Assembly (NCBI RefSeq): GCF_013466425.1
Contig: NZ_CP059165.1
Location: 4,154,001-4,218,000 of the forward strand
Length of the DNA: 64,000 nucleotides
Direction of reading: 5' to 3'
Source: Mycobacterium vicinigordonae
GTDB lineage: Bacteria; Actinomycetota; Actinomycetes; Mycobacteriales; Mycobacteriaceae
Within the stretch, counting starts at the first letter, position 1. Every line of letters starts with the position of its first letter. The translations under genes were made by a program, and so were the position numbers. Below, piece after piece: positions 1 through 8,380 of this stretch. The notes beneath the pieces are model-generated. The model did not search any database and was not told the origin of the DNA. It was given only the letters and a program-made list of their open reading frames with translations.

Positions 1-1
1 T

Positions 2-862
2 CTGGGCCAATTAGGCGGCGCCGCAAGGATTTCGCACAGCTTGGGCCTCACGGGCCCGTCCATCAGCCTCGACACCGCCTGCGCATCCTCGCTGACCGCG
101 GTCCACCTGGCCGCCAGCGCAGTCGCCGGCGACGAGTGCGACTGGGCACTGGCGGGCGGGGTGTGCGTGATGGGTTCGCCAGGCGCTTTCTACGAATTCT
201 CCCGGCTGAACGCGCTGTCCGACGACGGGCACTGTCGCGCTTACGCCAACGACGCCAGCGGCACGGTGTGGGGTGAAGGCGCGGGCATGGTGGTTGTCGA
301 ACGCGAGTCACGGGCAAAGCGGTTGGGCCACCAGATCTATGGGCGCATCCTCGCCATCCGCACCAACCACAACGGCAAGGGCAAGCCGATCCTGGTCCCC
401 CGCGTGCGTGCGCAGGAACAGATCGTGCGCAAGACGCTCGACGTAGTGGGAATCGACCCTGCGGACATCGGGATGATCGAGGGACACGGCACCGCAACCC
501 AGGCCGGCGACCCGGTGGAACTGCTGGCGCTTTTCAAGACCTACGGCGCAGCGGGGTCCGAGGCGCTGCTGGGCTCAATAAAATCCAACCTCGGCCATCC
601 CCAGGCCGCCTCCGGAATACTCGGGCTGATCAAGCTGCTGCTGGCCGGCCACTACGGACAGATTCCGCCGACACTCTATGCCGACAACCCGACCAAGGTG
701 CTGGACTGGGACCTGGTCGGGCTGCGGCTGGCCACCAAGGTTCACGAATGGCCAGCCAAGGACGGCTTCCGTTACGGCGCAACTTCGTCCTTCGGCGCGG
801 GAGGCGCCAATGTCCACGCCATCATCGAAATGCCCGCACCGGCAGGGGAAGTGAAGAAGTGA
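2..862 (+). CDS. mbtC: MbtC, ketosynthase of mycobactin assembly (5' end missing)
   Basis: This is the C-terminal 286 residues of a free-standing beta-ketoacyl synthase; the reading frame runs open to the left edge, so the start lies outside the window. The thiolase-fold catalytic residues are visible: Cys in DTACASS (codon at 80-82), the first His in EGHGTATQAGDP and the second His in NLGHPQAASG. MbtC is the KS subunit that works with MbtD (AT-KR-ACP) to extend the chain in mycobactin synthesis from malonyl-CoA. Its stop overlaps the GTG start of mbtD (GTGA), so the two are translationally coupled. M. tuberculosis MbtC is about 444 residues, so roughly a third is off the window. The identification rests on the split KS / AT-KR-ACP arrangement and on the neighbouring mbt genes. 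Confidence 0.9.
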   Translation: MGQLGGAARISHSLGLTGPSISLDTACASSLTAVHLAASAVAGDECDWALAGGVCVMGSPGAFYEFSRLNALSDDGHCRAYANDASGTVWGEGAGMVVVERESRAKRLGHQIYGRILAIRTNHNGKGKPILVPRVRAQEQIVRKTLDVVGIDPADIGMIEGHGTATQAGDPVELLALFKTYGAAGSEALLGSIKSNLGHPQAASGILGLIKLLLAGHYGQIPPTLYADNPTKVLDWDLVGLRLATKVHEWPAKDGFRYGATSSFGAGGANVHAIIEMPAPAGEVKK

Positions 863-3800
863 CAGTTCCCGATCTTGGCGTGACCTACCGACTCCCGGAC
901 GGCTCGACCCCGGTCCTGCTGAGTTCGGAAACCGCGGAACTGCTGCGCGCCGAGGCCGCCGCCGTCCTGGCCTATGTCATGTCGCACCCGGCCGTGTCAC
1001 CACAGGCCATCGCGCAGATGCTGTTTCGCACCCGGGCGGCCCGCAAGCATCGCGCACTGGCCATGGTCGACGGCCGTGATGATCTGTTGGCAGCGCTGCG
1101 CGCGGTCGCCGATGGTCGCGACCATCCGTCGGTAGTGAGCACCCACGGATCGGCGCCCCGTCGGCTCGCGTACGTCTTTCCGGGCCAGGGCAGCCAGCGT
1201 CCCGGGATGGGGCGGCTGTTCTATGCGATGGTCCCCGCCTTCCGCGCCGAGGCGGACCGCTGCGCGCTGGCATTCGCGGAGCAATCGGGTCAGTCGCCAC
1301 TGCCTTATCTACTCGACGACAGACTCACCACCGAGAGCGACGCTGGCACTGTGCAACCGGCCCTGTTCACGCAGATGGCTGGGCTGGCCGCGGCCTGGCG
1401 ATCGTTCGGGGTCACCCCGCACGTGACCGTCGGACACAGCCAGGGCGAGATCGCCGCCGCCTACGCTTCGGGACTAATCACGTTGGCAGATGCGGTGCGC
1501 ATCATCGGAATTCGAGCGTTGGCCGCCCGCGAGATCGAGTCAGGTGACTACTCGATGGCCGTCGCGGCGACCGACCGAGATAGCTGCGAGGACCTGCTGG
1601 CTCGGTGCACAGGCTGGGCGGAACTGTCGGTGGTCAATTCGCCGACGATGACCGGCATCTCGGGCGACCGCGACACTGTGCAGGACATCGTGGATGCGTT
1701 ATCCGAGCGCGGTGTGTTCGCGCGGGTCATCGGTGTCCGGTATCCGGCTCACACCAGCCTGATCAGCGGACTCGGCGAGGCGGTACGTACTGCCTCGCAG
1801 CATCAACTGGAGAATCCTAGATTCCTGGACAGCGAAATCCACTGTCTCGGGTCCACTCTGGGCGCGGCGATAACACCGGACCTACCAGTGGACCAGTACT
1901 GGTTCTGGAACCTTCGCAACACGGTGCGGTTCGACAAGGCGATCGCCGCGGCCGCTGAACTGGGTGTCAACACATTTGTCGAACTGGCGGAGCACCCCAC
2001 CCTGCAACTGGCAATCCAAGAGAACCTTGCCGCCTGCAGCGGTGAGCGCGACCAACCCCAGGTGGTCGGCACGTCCGTTCGGACCGCCACCGACCTCGGC
2101 GAATTCACCAGGAATCTTGCACTTTTGGCGGTGCACGACCTGAACTACTCGTGGGATCATCTCCGCGTCGACTCCAACGGCCCCGCCGCCCCACTGCTGG
2201 CGGACTTCCCCAATACCTTGATGAACGAGACCACGCTGTGGCTGCCCTACGACGAGGTGCTGCCGCGGCGCAAGAGCGCCACGTCGCCCAGCGACCCCGC
2301 GGCGCCCGAGGTTGCCGCGGCTTCGCCTTCGACACAGCCGCGGCTGCTCGCGGAGCAGTGGGTGCGCCTGTCACGGCGGTCGCTGAGCCGGCCGCGGTCT
2401 ATCGGGCTCATAGACCACACCGGAGACTGCGCCGAGCTGGTCGACGCAGTGTGCACGGCGGCCGCCGAAATGGGCGCAACGGCTCGGTTAATCGACAGCG
2501 AGAATACTACCGCCCAAGCGGATTTGGACACTCACGTCATCCTGCTTCCGGCTTCGCCCAGGCTGGATACCGCCGACGCGGCGGACCGAGTCGCCGCTTT
2601 CTTCGCCGAGCGCAAGTGGTGGCACGGTGTGCACGACGGAGTCACCGATTGCTGGTTGGTGACTGTGGCCGGCGAGGCTGTCGTCGACGGTGACGCGCCA
2701 CCGGACCTCGTCCATGCGGCGGCCAGCGCGGGATTTCGCAGCGTCGGCGCCAAATATCCGGGCGTGCGGTTCCGCCATATCGACCTGGCCGCCGGATCGT
2801 CGGCGGCAACGGCGGGCCCTTTGCTCACGGCACTGCACACCGCCGGCGAATCCGAACTCGCGCTGCGCGACGACGGATTGTACGCCAAGCGCGTCGTTGC
2901 CGGCGACGGCCGCGTCGACGGTTCGCCGGCCCCGCGTCCGGGACACGTGCTGATCGTCGGCGGCACCGGGAAACTCGGACTGGAGTTTTGCGGGCACTTC
3001 GCACAACAAGGGGCCCAACGCATCACGCTGGTCAGCAGATCCGGTGAGACCGCAGCCGTGACCGAGCGACTGCGCCAGATCCGTTCCGCCGCAGCAACTC
3101 ACATCGATGTTACCAAGTGCGACCTCAGCGATCCGGCTTCGGTGTCACGGTTGGCCGAACAGTACCGTGGCGCTCCCGCGGACGTGATAATCCATGGCGC
3201 GGTGGAGTATTCAGGTGTCGAACTCGAAGACATCACCGCCGACAAGGTGCACTCCGCGCTGAGTGCCAAGGTTGTCGGGATCGCACGGATTCTCGGTGAC
3301 TTCCCCCGAACCGACGACTGTCGCGTAGTCCTGTGCTCGTCGGTGTCAGCCACCGTCGGCGGCCGCGGCTTGGCGTTGTACGCCGCGGGCAACCGCATGC
3401 TCGACGCGCTGGCGCACCAGCTTCGGGCCGAGGGCCTGGACTGCGTGTCGGTGCAATGGGGGCACTGGAAGGTGCACCTCGACGACTCGGGTCTGGCCAT
3501 GCTGGCCGGTCTAGGAGTGGTGCCGATGGCGCCCGCGGACGCGCTGAGGGTCGGGATGACCAGACTCGCCACGAATGCCGCTGTCGCCGCGTTCGACCTG
3601 GACCGCGCCCGATCGGTACTCGCGACATGCGGTCGTGACTCTCTGTTGTCGCAGCTTTCTGAACCCGAGTCTCAGCCCGCACCGCAGGCTCGGGCTGTCG
3701 CCCCCGTTGCCGTCGAGACACCCGCCCGGGCGTCGCATCGGCTGCTAAGCCTGCTGGCGGAGGCCATCGGGGTGGACAATGCGGATGCCATCGACACCAC

Positions 3801-3948
3801 CGTTCCGATGGTGGTGATCGGCCTGGATTCGTTGCAGGCACTCGAGTTTCGCCGGCGCGTCCAGAAGGAGTTCGACCACGAGCTCGATGTCGCGGACCTG
3901 CTGGGTGGAGCTTCGATCGCCGACGTGCTGGCCAAGCTCGACGCCTGA
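859..3948 (+). CDS. mbtD: MbtD, AT-KR-ACP polyketide synthase subunit of mycobactin assembly
   Basis: This 1,029-residue protein has no KS of its own and pairs with MbtC. Domains in order are: acyltransferase (about 100-420, VFPGQGSQRPGMG and the active-site Ser194 in GHSQGEIAAAY), ketoreductase (about 695-920, NADPH loop VGGTGKLG near 700, catalytic Tyr841 in LYAAGN) and ACP (about 950-1029, phosphopantetheine Ser991 in GLDSLQAL). At the AT specificity position it reads YPAH rather than the usual malonyl HAFH. The GTG at 859 was chosen because it overlaps the mbtC stop and begins the conserved N-terminus; an upstream in-frame start at 748 would run inside mbtC. M. tuberculosis MbtD is about 1,004 residues. 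It ends 38 bp before the convergent mbtH. Confidence 0.92.
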   Translation: MTVPDLGVTYRLPDGSTPVLLSSETAELLRAEAAAVLAYVMSHPAVSPQAIAQMLFRTRAARKHRALAMVDGRDDLLAALRAVADGRDHPSVVSTHGSAPRRLAYVFPGQGSQRPGMGRLFYAMVPAFRAEADRCALAFAEQSGQSPLPYLLDDRLTTESDAGTVQPALFTQMAGLAAAWRSFGVTPHVTVGHSQGEIAAAYASGLITLADAVRIIGIRALAAREIESGDYSMAVAATDRDSCEDLLARCTGWAELSVVNSPTMTGISGDRDTVQDIVDALSERGVFARVIGVRYPAHTSLISGLGEAVRTASQHQLENPRFLDSEIHCLGSTLGAAITPDLPVDQYWFWNLRNTVRFDKAIAAAAELGVNTFVELAEHPTLQLAIQENLAACSGERDQPQVVGTSVRTATDLGEFTRNLALLAVHDLNYSWDHLRVDSNGPAAPLLADFPNTLMNETTLWLPYDEVLPRRKSATSPSDPAAPEVAAASPSTQPRLLAEQWVRLSRRSLSRPRSIGLIDHTGDCAELVDAVCTAAAEMGATARLIDSENTTAQADLDTHVILLPASPRLDTADAADRVAAFFAERKWWHGVHDGVTDCWLVTVAGEAVVDGDAPPDLVHAAASAGFRSVGAKYPGVRFRHIDLAAGSSAATAGPLLTALHTAGESELALRDDGLYAKRVVAGDGRVDGSPAPRPGHVLIVGGTGKLGLEFCGHFAQQGAQRITLVSRSGETAAVTERLRQIRSAAATHIDVTKCDLSDPASVSRLAEQYRGAPADVIIHGAVEYSGVELEDITADKVHSALSAKVVGIARILGDFPRTDDCRVVLCSSVSATVGGRGLALYAAGNRMLDALAHQLRAEGLDCVSVQWGHWKVHLDDSGLAMLAGLGVVPMAPADALRVGMTRLATNAAVAAFDLDRARSVLATCGRDSLLSQLSEPESQPAPQARAVAPVAVETPARASHRLLSLLAEAIGVDNADAIDTTVPMVVIGLDSLQALEFRRRVQKEFDHELDVADLLGGASIADVLAKLDA

Positions 3949-3986
3949 GGCCCGCGCCGGTCGCCGGACCTAGACGGCGGCCATCG

Positions 3987-4202
3987 TCAGACGGCAGCCA
4001 TCGCGTCGCGAAGGCTTTTGGGCCGCATATCCGTCCAGGACTGCTCGACATACGCCAGACAGTTGGGTCGGCTGTCAGCGCCGAAGACAACCCACCAGCC
4101 GGACGGCCGATCGATGTACGCCGGCCAAAGGCTGTGCTGTTCCTCGTCGTTGGTCAAGACATAGAACATGCCGTCGTCGTCATCAAACGGATTGATACTC
4201 AC
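3987..4202 (-). CDS. mbtH: MbtH, adenylation-domain chaperone of mycobactin NRPS
   Basis: This 71-residue MbtH-like protein is the founder family of small activators that bind and stabilise NRPS adenylation domains, here expected to be MbtB, MbtE and MbtF. The family core is present: NDEEQHSLWP, the PSGW pair, and SWTDMRPKSLRDAM, with the invariant tryptophans. The start is GTG at 4202, and the gene overlaps the end of mbtG by 20 bp, so it is the last gene of an mbtG-mbtH operon. Length equals that of M. tuberculosis MbtH. None of the NRPS genes it should serve (mbtB, mbtE, mbtF) is visible in this window; they are presumably to the left. Confidence 0.95.
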   Translation of the reverse strand: MSINPFDDDDGMFYVLTNDEEQHSLWPAYIDRPSGWWVVFGADSRPNCLAYVEQSWTDMRPKSLRDAMAAV

Positions 4203-5484
4203 CGGATCTCCTGATCGAGCTGGTCGCGGCAGAACGTCCGGTCCCGTCGATCTCGGCGCCGAGCACTCGATCGGACAGCAGCCCCAGGCAACTCAAGTTG
4301 GGAAAGCCGGGCCCCTCATTTACTCCGGACAGATTGGGCAAGAACAGTTTTGGATTAACACCGGCGACCGCCAGGTCAGGGCCGATGCACTCTTCGAGTC
4401 GCTCCCCGGACAATGGTGCACCGACCTCCGACTCCAGCAGCCCCACGGCGTCGGGTTGCAGCAGCGGCAAGAACCACAGCGGGTCGGCGCCGGAACCATC
4501 GATGACCAGGTCGTAGCGGTGCAGCGTCTCCTGCGGTTCGCCGCAGTTGTCGGTACGCAGCGTGACCCAGATCCTGTTGTCCTGATCCAAGACTCGCGCA
4601 ACGCGCCCGCGCATATGGGTGATCCGCTCGTCGGCCAGTAACGACTCCTGGACCCGAGCGGAGAACACCCCGCGGTCGGTGCGGGCAATGCAATTGCGGC
4701 GTTCGGCGTGACTGAGGCTGCGCCAACCCGTGGGATCGGAGAACAGCGAGTTCTCGAAGAACCCCTCGCCCCGGGTGAACAGCGTGGCCTGGGGCGAGAT
4801 CGCGGTGATCGACGAAACCCGATGGTGGAAAAGCTCGTTAAGGATCGAGGCCGCGGTCTCCCCACCGCCGATCACCGCCACGCTGTCGGCCACGATCCGC
4901 TCGTGCTGACCGGCGCGGGCCCAGAACTGCGCGATCGACAGCACCCGCGGATCACCGGAGAGCATCGATCGCTCCGGCTGTCCGGGTCCGGTAACCATCA
5001 GCCCGTCGGCGCAAACGGTGGATTCGGATGTGTGAATGGCCCATCGGAATTGCTCGACGCCGATCTTGCGTACTTCGCCCCGAACGACTTTCAGGCCGGC
5101 TACCTCGGCGACCCACCGCAGGTACCGGGCCCAGGTGTCGTGGGCGGGGGCCGGCCTACCCCGATCAACCCAGCCCACAAACTGGTCGGACGCAACCAGA
5201 TACGACTGCCAACTGAATCGCATCATCTGTTCGTCGACCTCGGACTCGCGCCCGGCCACCAGTGTCGAGCGGTACGGGAATCCAACGTCTTTCTCCGGAC
5301 TGGTACCCAACCGCTGCCGGCCGTCGGTCCAGCCACCGCCCGGAAGCCAATTGGCCGCCACTTCGGTACGTTCGATGGCCACTACCTCGGGCGTCTCTAC
5401 GCCCATCTCGCGCAGCACCGCCGCCTTGGCCGCAACCGCGACCGCCTTGGCGCCTGCGCCGATGACCGCCAGAGTCCGGCTCAC
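4183..5484 (-). CDS. mbtG: MbtG, FAD/NADPH-dependent lysine N6-hydroxylase
   Basis: This 433-residue flavin monooxygenase hydroxylates the epsilon-amino group of the mycobactin lysines, creating the hydroxamate iron ligands. An N-terminal FAD-binding loop (VIGAGAKAVAVAAK, about residues 7-20), the conserved GGGWTDG and GTSPEKDVGFPYRS region, and a second dinucleotide loop for NADPH (VAVIGGGETAAS, around residue 205) are all seen. M. tuberculosis MbtG is 431 residues. The start is GTG at 5484. It is transcribed divergently from mbtA across a 188-bp region with an iron box, and overlaps mbtH downstream. In M. tuberculosis mbtG lies several genes away from mbtA, so this adjacency is a rearrangement. 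Confidence 0.95.
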   Translation of the reverse strand: MSRTLAVIGAGAKAVAVAAKAAVLREMGVETPEVVAIERTEVAANWLPGGGWTDGRQRLGTSPEKDVGFPYRSTLVAGRESEVDEQMMRFSWQSYLVASDQFVGWVDRGRPAPAHDTWARYLRWVAEVAGLKVVRGEVRKIGVEQFRWAIHTSESTVCADGLMVTGPGQPERSMLSGDPRVLSIAQFWARAGQHERIVADSVAVIGGGETAASILNELFHHRVSSITAISPQATLFTRGEGFFENSLFSDPTGWRSLSHAERRNCIARTDRGVFSARVQESLLADERITHMRGRVARVLDQDNRIWVTLRTDNCGEPQETLHRYDLVIDGSGADPLWFLPLLQPDAVGLLESEVGAPLSGERLEECIGPDLAVAGVNPKLFLPNLSGVNEGPGFPNLSCLGLLSDRVLGAEIDGTGRSAATSSIRRSGEYQSV

Positions 5485-5594
5485 GATTTACCCGCCGCAC
5501 GGTTGGCGCCCTCACCGAGGTGGCCCGGGTGGCATTTTCCGTTCGCCGGTGATCCGGCGAATGACGTGCCGCCCACGACCCCCACCTCCCTGTA

Positions 5595-5613
5595 TTAGCT
5601 CAGGCTGCCCTAA
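5595..5613. promoter_or_regulatory. IdeR iron box between mbtG and mbtA
   Basis: The sequence TTAGCTCAGGCTGCCCTAA matches 15 of 19 positions of the IdeR consensus TTAGGTTAGGCTAACCTAA and keeps both outer arms (TTAG and CCTAA) and the GGCT core. It sits in the divergent mbtG/mbtA intergenic region, 111 bp from the mbtG start and 60 bp from the mbtA start. IdeR with Fe(II) is known to repress mbt genes by binding such boxes, so this single site probably controls both directions. Confidence 0.8.
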
Positions 5614-5672
5614 CTTTCTGTACGCTACCCTATGCTCGCAGTGCCGACACGCTCACCCCGAGGAGCTCGCGA

Positions 5673-7313
5673 GTGCCGCTAAGTTCTCCCCACGGGCCGT
5701 CCCGCCGGTCCGAAACCCGCGTTCTGGAGGGCTTCGTCCCATTTCCCCCCGAGCGGGCCGCCGCATACCGGACGGCCGGATATTGGACCGGTCGCGCAGT
5801 GGACGACCTGCTCCGCCAGGCCGCCAGCACCTGGCCACTCCATCCCGCCGTCATCGACGCGCACACCCGCCGCACCTACTCTGAGCTGGACCGACTCGCC
5901 GATCAGGCAGCGGGCGGCCTGTCCGCGCTGGGCATCGAGCCGGGCGACCGGGTGCTGCTGGCGCTGCCCAATTCGTGCCGGTTCGCCGAGGCGCTGTTCG
6001 GCCTGCTGCGCGCCGGCGCTATTCCGGTCATGTGCCTGCCGGGGCACCGGCTGGCCGAGCTGAGTCATTTCGCCGATGTCAGCGGCGCAGTCGCACTGAT
6101 CATCGCCGACACCGCGAGCGGGTATGACTACCGGCCGATGGCTCAGGAACTCGTGGCAGCACATCCGTCGCTGCGCCACGTCGTCGTCGACGGGGATCCC
6201 GGCCCGTTCCTGCCCTGGTCGGCCCTAGTGGCCGCAGATTTGCCCCGGGTCGTCTCCGACCCAGACTTGCCGGCGCTGCTGCTAGTGTCCGGCGGCACCA
6301 CCGGCACCCCGAAGCTGATCCCCCGCACCCACCACGACTACGTATACAACGCCACCGCCAGCGCGACACTGTGCCAACTGACCCACGACGACGTGTATCT
6401 CGTCGCGCTGCCGGCGGCACACAACTTCCCGTTGGCCTGCCCCGGGATCCTCGGCGCGATAAGCGTTGGCGCCACAATCGTTTTCACCGACGACCCTAGC
6501 CCCGAAGCCGCGTTCGCCGCCATCGACCGGCATGGCATCACCGTCACGGCGCTGGTCCCGGCACTGGCCAAACTCTGGGCCCAGGCCTGCGATTGGGAAC
6601 CCATCACACCCGAAACGTTGCGGCTCTTGCAGGTCGGCGGGTCCAAGCTGGAACCCGAGGATGCCGCCCAGGTGCGTGCGACGCTTACCGCGGGCCTACA
6701 GCAGGTATTCGGGATGGCAGAGGGGCTGCTCAACTTCACCCGCCTCGACGACTCGCCCGAAGCGCTCGAGCACACCCAGGGCCGGCCGCTGAGCCCGGGC
6801 GACGAAATCCGCATCGTCGATGCCGACGGCGCCACCGTGACCCCCGGCACCGAAGGTGAACTGCTGGTGCGCGGGCCGTACACCATCAATGGCTACTTCC
6901 GGGCCCGACGAGACAACGAGCGTTCGTTCGACCCGGAGGGTTTCTACCGCAGCGGCGACCTGGTTCGACTTCGCGAGGACGGCAATCTCGTGGTCACCGG
7001 CCGGATCAAAGATGTCATCTGCCGCGCCGGCGAGACCATCTCGGCACTGGACCTCGAAGAGCATCTGCTGCACCATCCGGCCGTCTGGTCAGCTGCGGCG
7101 GTGCCGCTACCCGACCCGGCTCTTGGCGAAAAGATCTGCGCCGCGATCGTTTTCGCGGGGCCTCCGCCGACAATGTCGGAGCTCAATGCCTTTCTCGACC
7201 AACGGGGCGTCGCCTCGCACGTGCGACTAGATCAACTTGCCGCGCTGCCGACGCTGCCCACCACCGCAATCGGCAAGGTCGACAAGAAGGCCATCGTCCA
7301 AGCCCTCTCGTAA
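5673..7313 (+). CDS. mbtA: MbtA, salicyl-AMP ligase
   Basis: This 546-residue adenylating enzyme activates salicylate and loads it onto the aryl carrier domain of MbtB, the first committed step of mycobactin assembly. ANL-superfamily motifs are clear: the P-loop VSGGTTGTPK (about 208-217), the FGMAEGLLNF region, the YRSGDLV hinge region, GRIKDVICRAGE, and the C-terminal catalytic Lys in TAIGKVDKK. It has the FVPFP-type N-terminus typical of 2,3-dihydroxybenzoate/salicylate ligases. The GTG at 5673 gives a length close to the 565 residues of M. tuberculosis MbtA. It is divergent from mbtG with an iron box 60 bp upstream. The mmp genes that follow are 179 bp away and may or may not share its transcript. 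Confidence 0.95.
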   Translation: MPLSSPHGPSRRSETRVLEGFVPFPPERAAAYRTAGYWTGRAVDDLLRQAASTWPLHPAVIDAHTRRTYSELDRLADQAAGGLSALGIEPGDRVLLALPNSCRFAEALFGLLRAGAIPVMCLPGHRLAELSHFADVSGAVALIIADTASGYDYRPMAQELVAAHPSLRHVVVDGDPGPFLPWSALVAADLPRVVSDPDLPALLLVSGGTTGTPKLIPRTHHDYVYNATASATLCQLTHDDVYLVALPAAHNFPLACPGILGAISVGATIVFTDDPSPEAAFAAIDRHGITVTALVPALAKLWAQACDWEPITPETLRLLQVGGSKLEPEDAAQVRATLTAGLQQVFGMAEGLLNFTRLDDSPEALEHTQGRPLSPGDEIRIVDADGATVTPGTEGELLVRGPYTINGYFRARRDNERSFDPEGFYRSGDLVRLREDGNLVVTGRIKDVICRAGETISALDLEEHLLHHPAVWSAAAVPLPDPALGEKICAAIVFAGPPPTMSELNAFLDQRGVASHVRLDQLAALPTLPTTAIGKVDKKAIVQALS

Positions 7314-7492
7314 CCCCGCGAATGTGACCGCGCTGCGAAAATTCGGCACCGAGATCGCAGTCCCGTAGCACTCGCGGCGTCCATCGCGCCGGCTCGCCGC
7401 GCGGACCCCCGTGTTCTTGGGGTACCTTCTTGAGGAATCAAGATAGCAGACGATAGTGTTCACTAAATCTGTTGGTCGGCGAAGGAGCGGAG

Positions 7493-7918
7493 ATGTTGTC
7501 GGGTGTCTACGGCTTCTTGACCATTGCTTCGCTGGTCATGATCTTGATCTTCGCCGCCATTGCATCCACATGTGTGAGACGGCTCAATAATCGCGACTTG
7601 CCACCGATCAGCCGGGAGGTGGGCAGCGCCACTTCGGTGGTACGCAAGTTGCGCAAGCGCGAACCAATGTCGGCCGAGGAGCTGAGCTACGCCAGGCAGG
7701 TCGTCCTCGATCGTGGATCGCCGATGGCGCTCGCCATCCCCGGCATGATCTTCATGCTCGGATGCTTTTTTGTGTTCGGCAGCCTCGAACACCTGCACGG
7801 CGCGCGACCATCCGAACGGACCTTTCTCGGGCTGATCCCGATGTTCACTTCCACCAACCTCACACTTCGGCTGTTAGCCGGTGCCAGGTTGAAAAGTCTT
7901 CTGCCAAAGTCGGTTTGA
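7493..7918 (+). CDS. Small two-helix membrane protein ahead of mmpS/mmpL
   Basis: I do not recognise a family for this 141-residue protein. It has a hydrophobic N-terminal helix (about 5-27, GFLTIASLVMILIFAAIAS) and a second one (about 84-105, ALAIPGMIFMLGCFFVFGSL), with a basic, arginine-rich segment between them. The ATG at 7493 was preferred over a TTG at 7472 because GGAG lies just upstream at a good distance. Only 6 bp separate it from mmpS, and mmpS overlaps mmpL, so it is the first gene of a three-gene unit. The context suggests an accessory or assembly factor of the transporter, but that is inference. Confidence 0.7.
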   Translation: MLSGVYGFLTIASLVMILIFAAIASTCVRRLNNRDLPPISREVGSATSVVRKLRKREPMSAEELSYARQVVLDRGSPMALAIPGMIFMLGCFFVFGSLEHLHGARPSERTFLGLIPMFTSTNLTLRLLAGARLKSLLPKSV

Positions 7919-7924
7919 GAGCCT

Positions 7925-8380
7925 ATGGGGAATCACGTGAGTAGTCGTTCAACCGGCCGGACCGTCTTGGCGCGAGCCTGGATGCCCTTGGTTTCCGTCA
8001 TCGCGGTCGGCGTCGGAGGACTCTGCATGTGGAAGGTACACGAATTCTCAGCTCCGCCGCCGGTCATCACCGTCCTCGGCCCGCAGGCGCCGGAACAGTC
8101 CACCCGCAAGGAAATGACCTACGAATTGTTTGGTGCCGTCGGCGGCGGCGGGATGCTCGTTTATGTCGACATCGAAAGCCACCCTCATCGGCTTGACCTC
8201 AACACGCTGCCCTGGTCGCACACCGAGACGACGACGCTGACCGTGGTTTCGGGCAGCATCTCGGCACAGGTGCGCGGGGGCCAGATCGGATGCCGAATCC
8301 GGGTGAACAACGTCGTCCGCGACGAGCAGTCCGATACCCATCAGGATGCCCACGTCACCTGCCGGGTGAAGTCGGCATGA
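7925..8380 (+). CDS. MmpS-family membrane/periplasmic accessory protein
   Basis: This is a 151-residue MmpS. A short basic N-terminus is followed by one membrane helix (about 17-37, WMPLVSVIAVGVGGLCMW), then a beta-rich periplasmic domain with the family pattern (TYELFG, a DIESHP strand, LPWSHT, VSGSISAQVRGGQIGCRI). MmpS4 and MmpS5 act with their MmpL partners in export of mycobactin and carboxymycobactin in M. tuberculosis. The ATGA overlap with the downstream mmpL shows translational coupling. The paired MmpL is of the MmpL4/5 type, and the genes lie inside the mbt locus, so a siderophore-export role is likely. It is not clear whether this pair is an MmpS4/L4 ortholog moved here or an extra copy. 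Confidence 0.9.
   Translation: MGNHVSSRSTGRTVLARAWMPLVSVIAVGVGGLCMWKVHEFSAPPPVITVLGPQAPEQSTRKEMTYELFGAVGGGGMLVYVDIESHPHRLDLNTLPWSHTETTTLTVVSGSISAQVRGGQIGCRIRVNNVVRDEQSDTHQDAHVTCRVKSA

Noticed and set aside
7314..7400. Segment gcgaatgtgaccgcgctgcg after mbtA that looks like a dispersed mycobacterial intergenic element
   Set aside because: I see no second copy in the window and no clean inverted repeat, so a repeat call is not supported.
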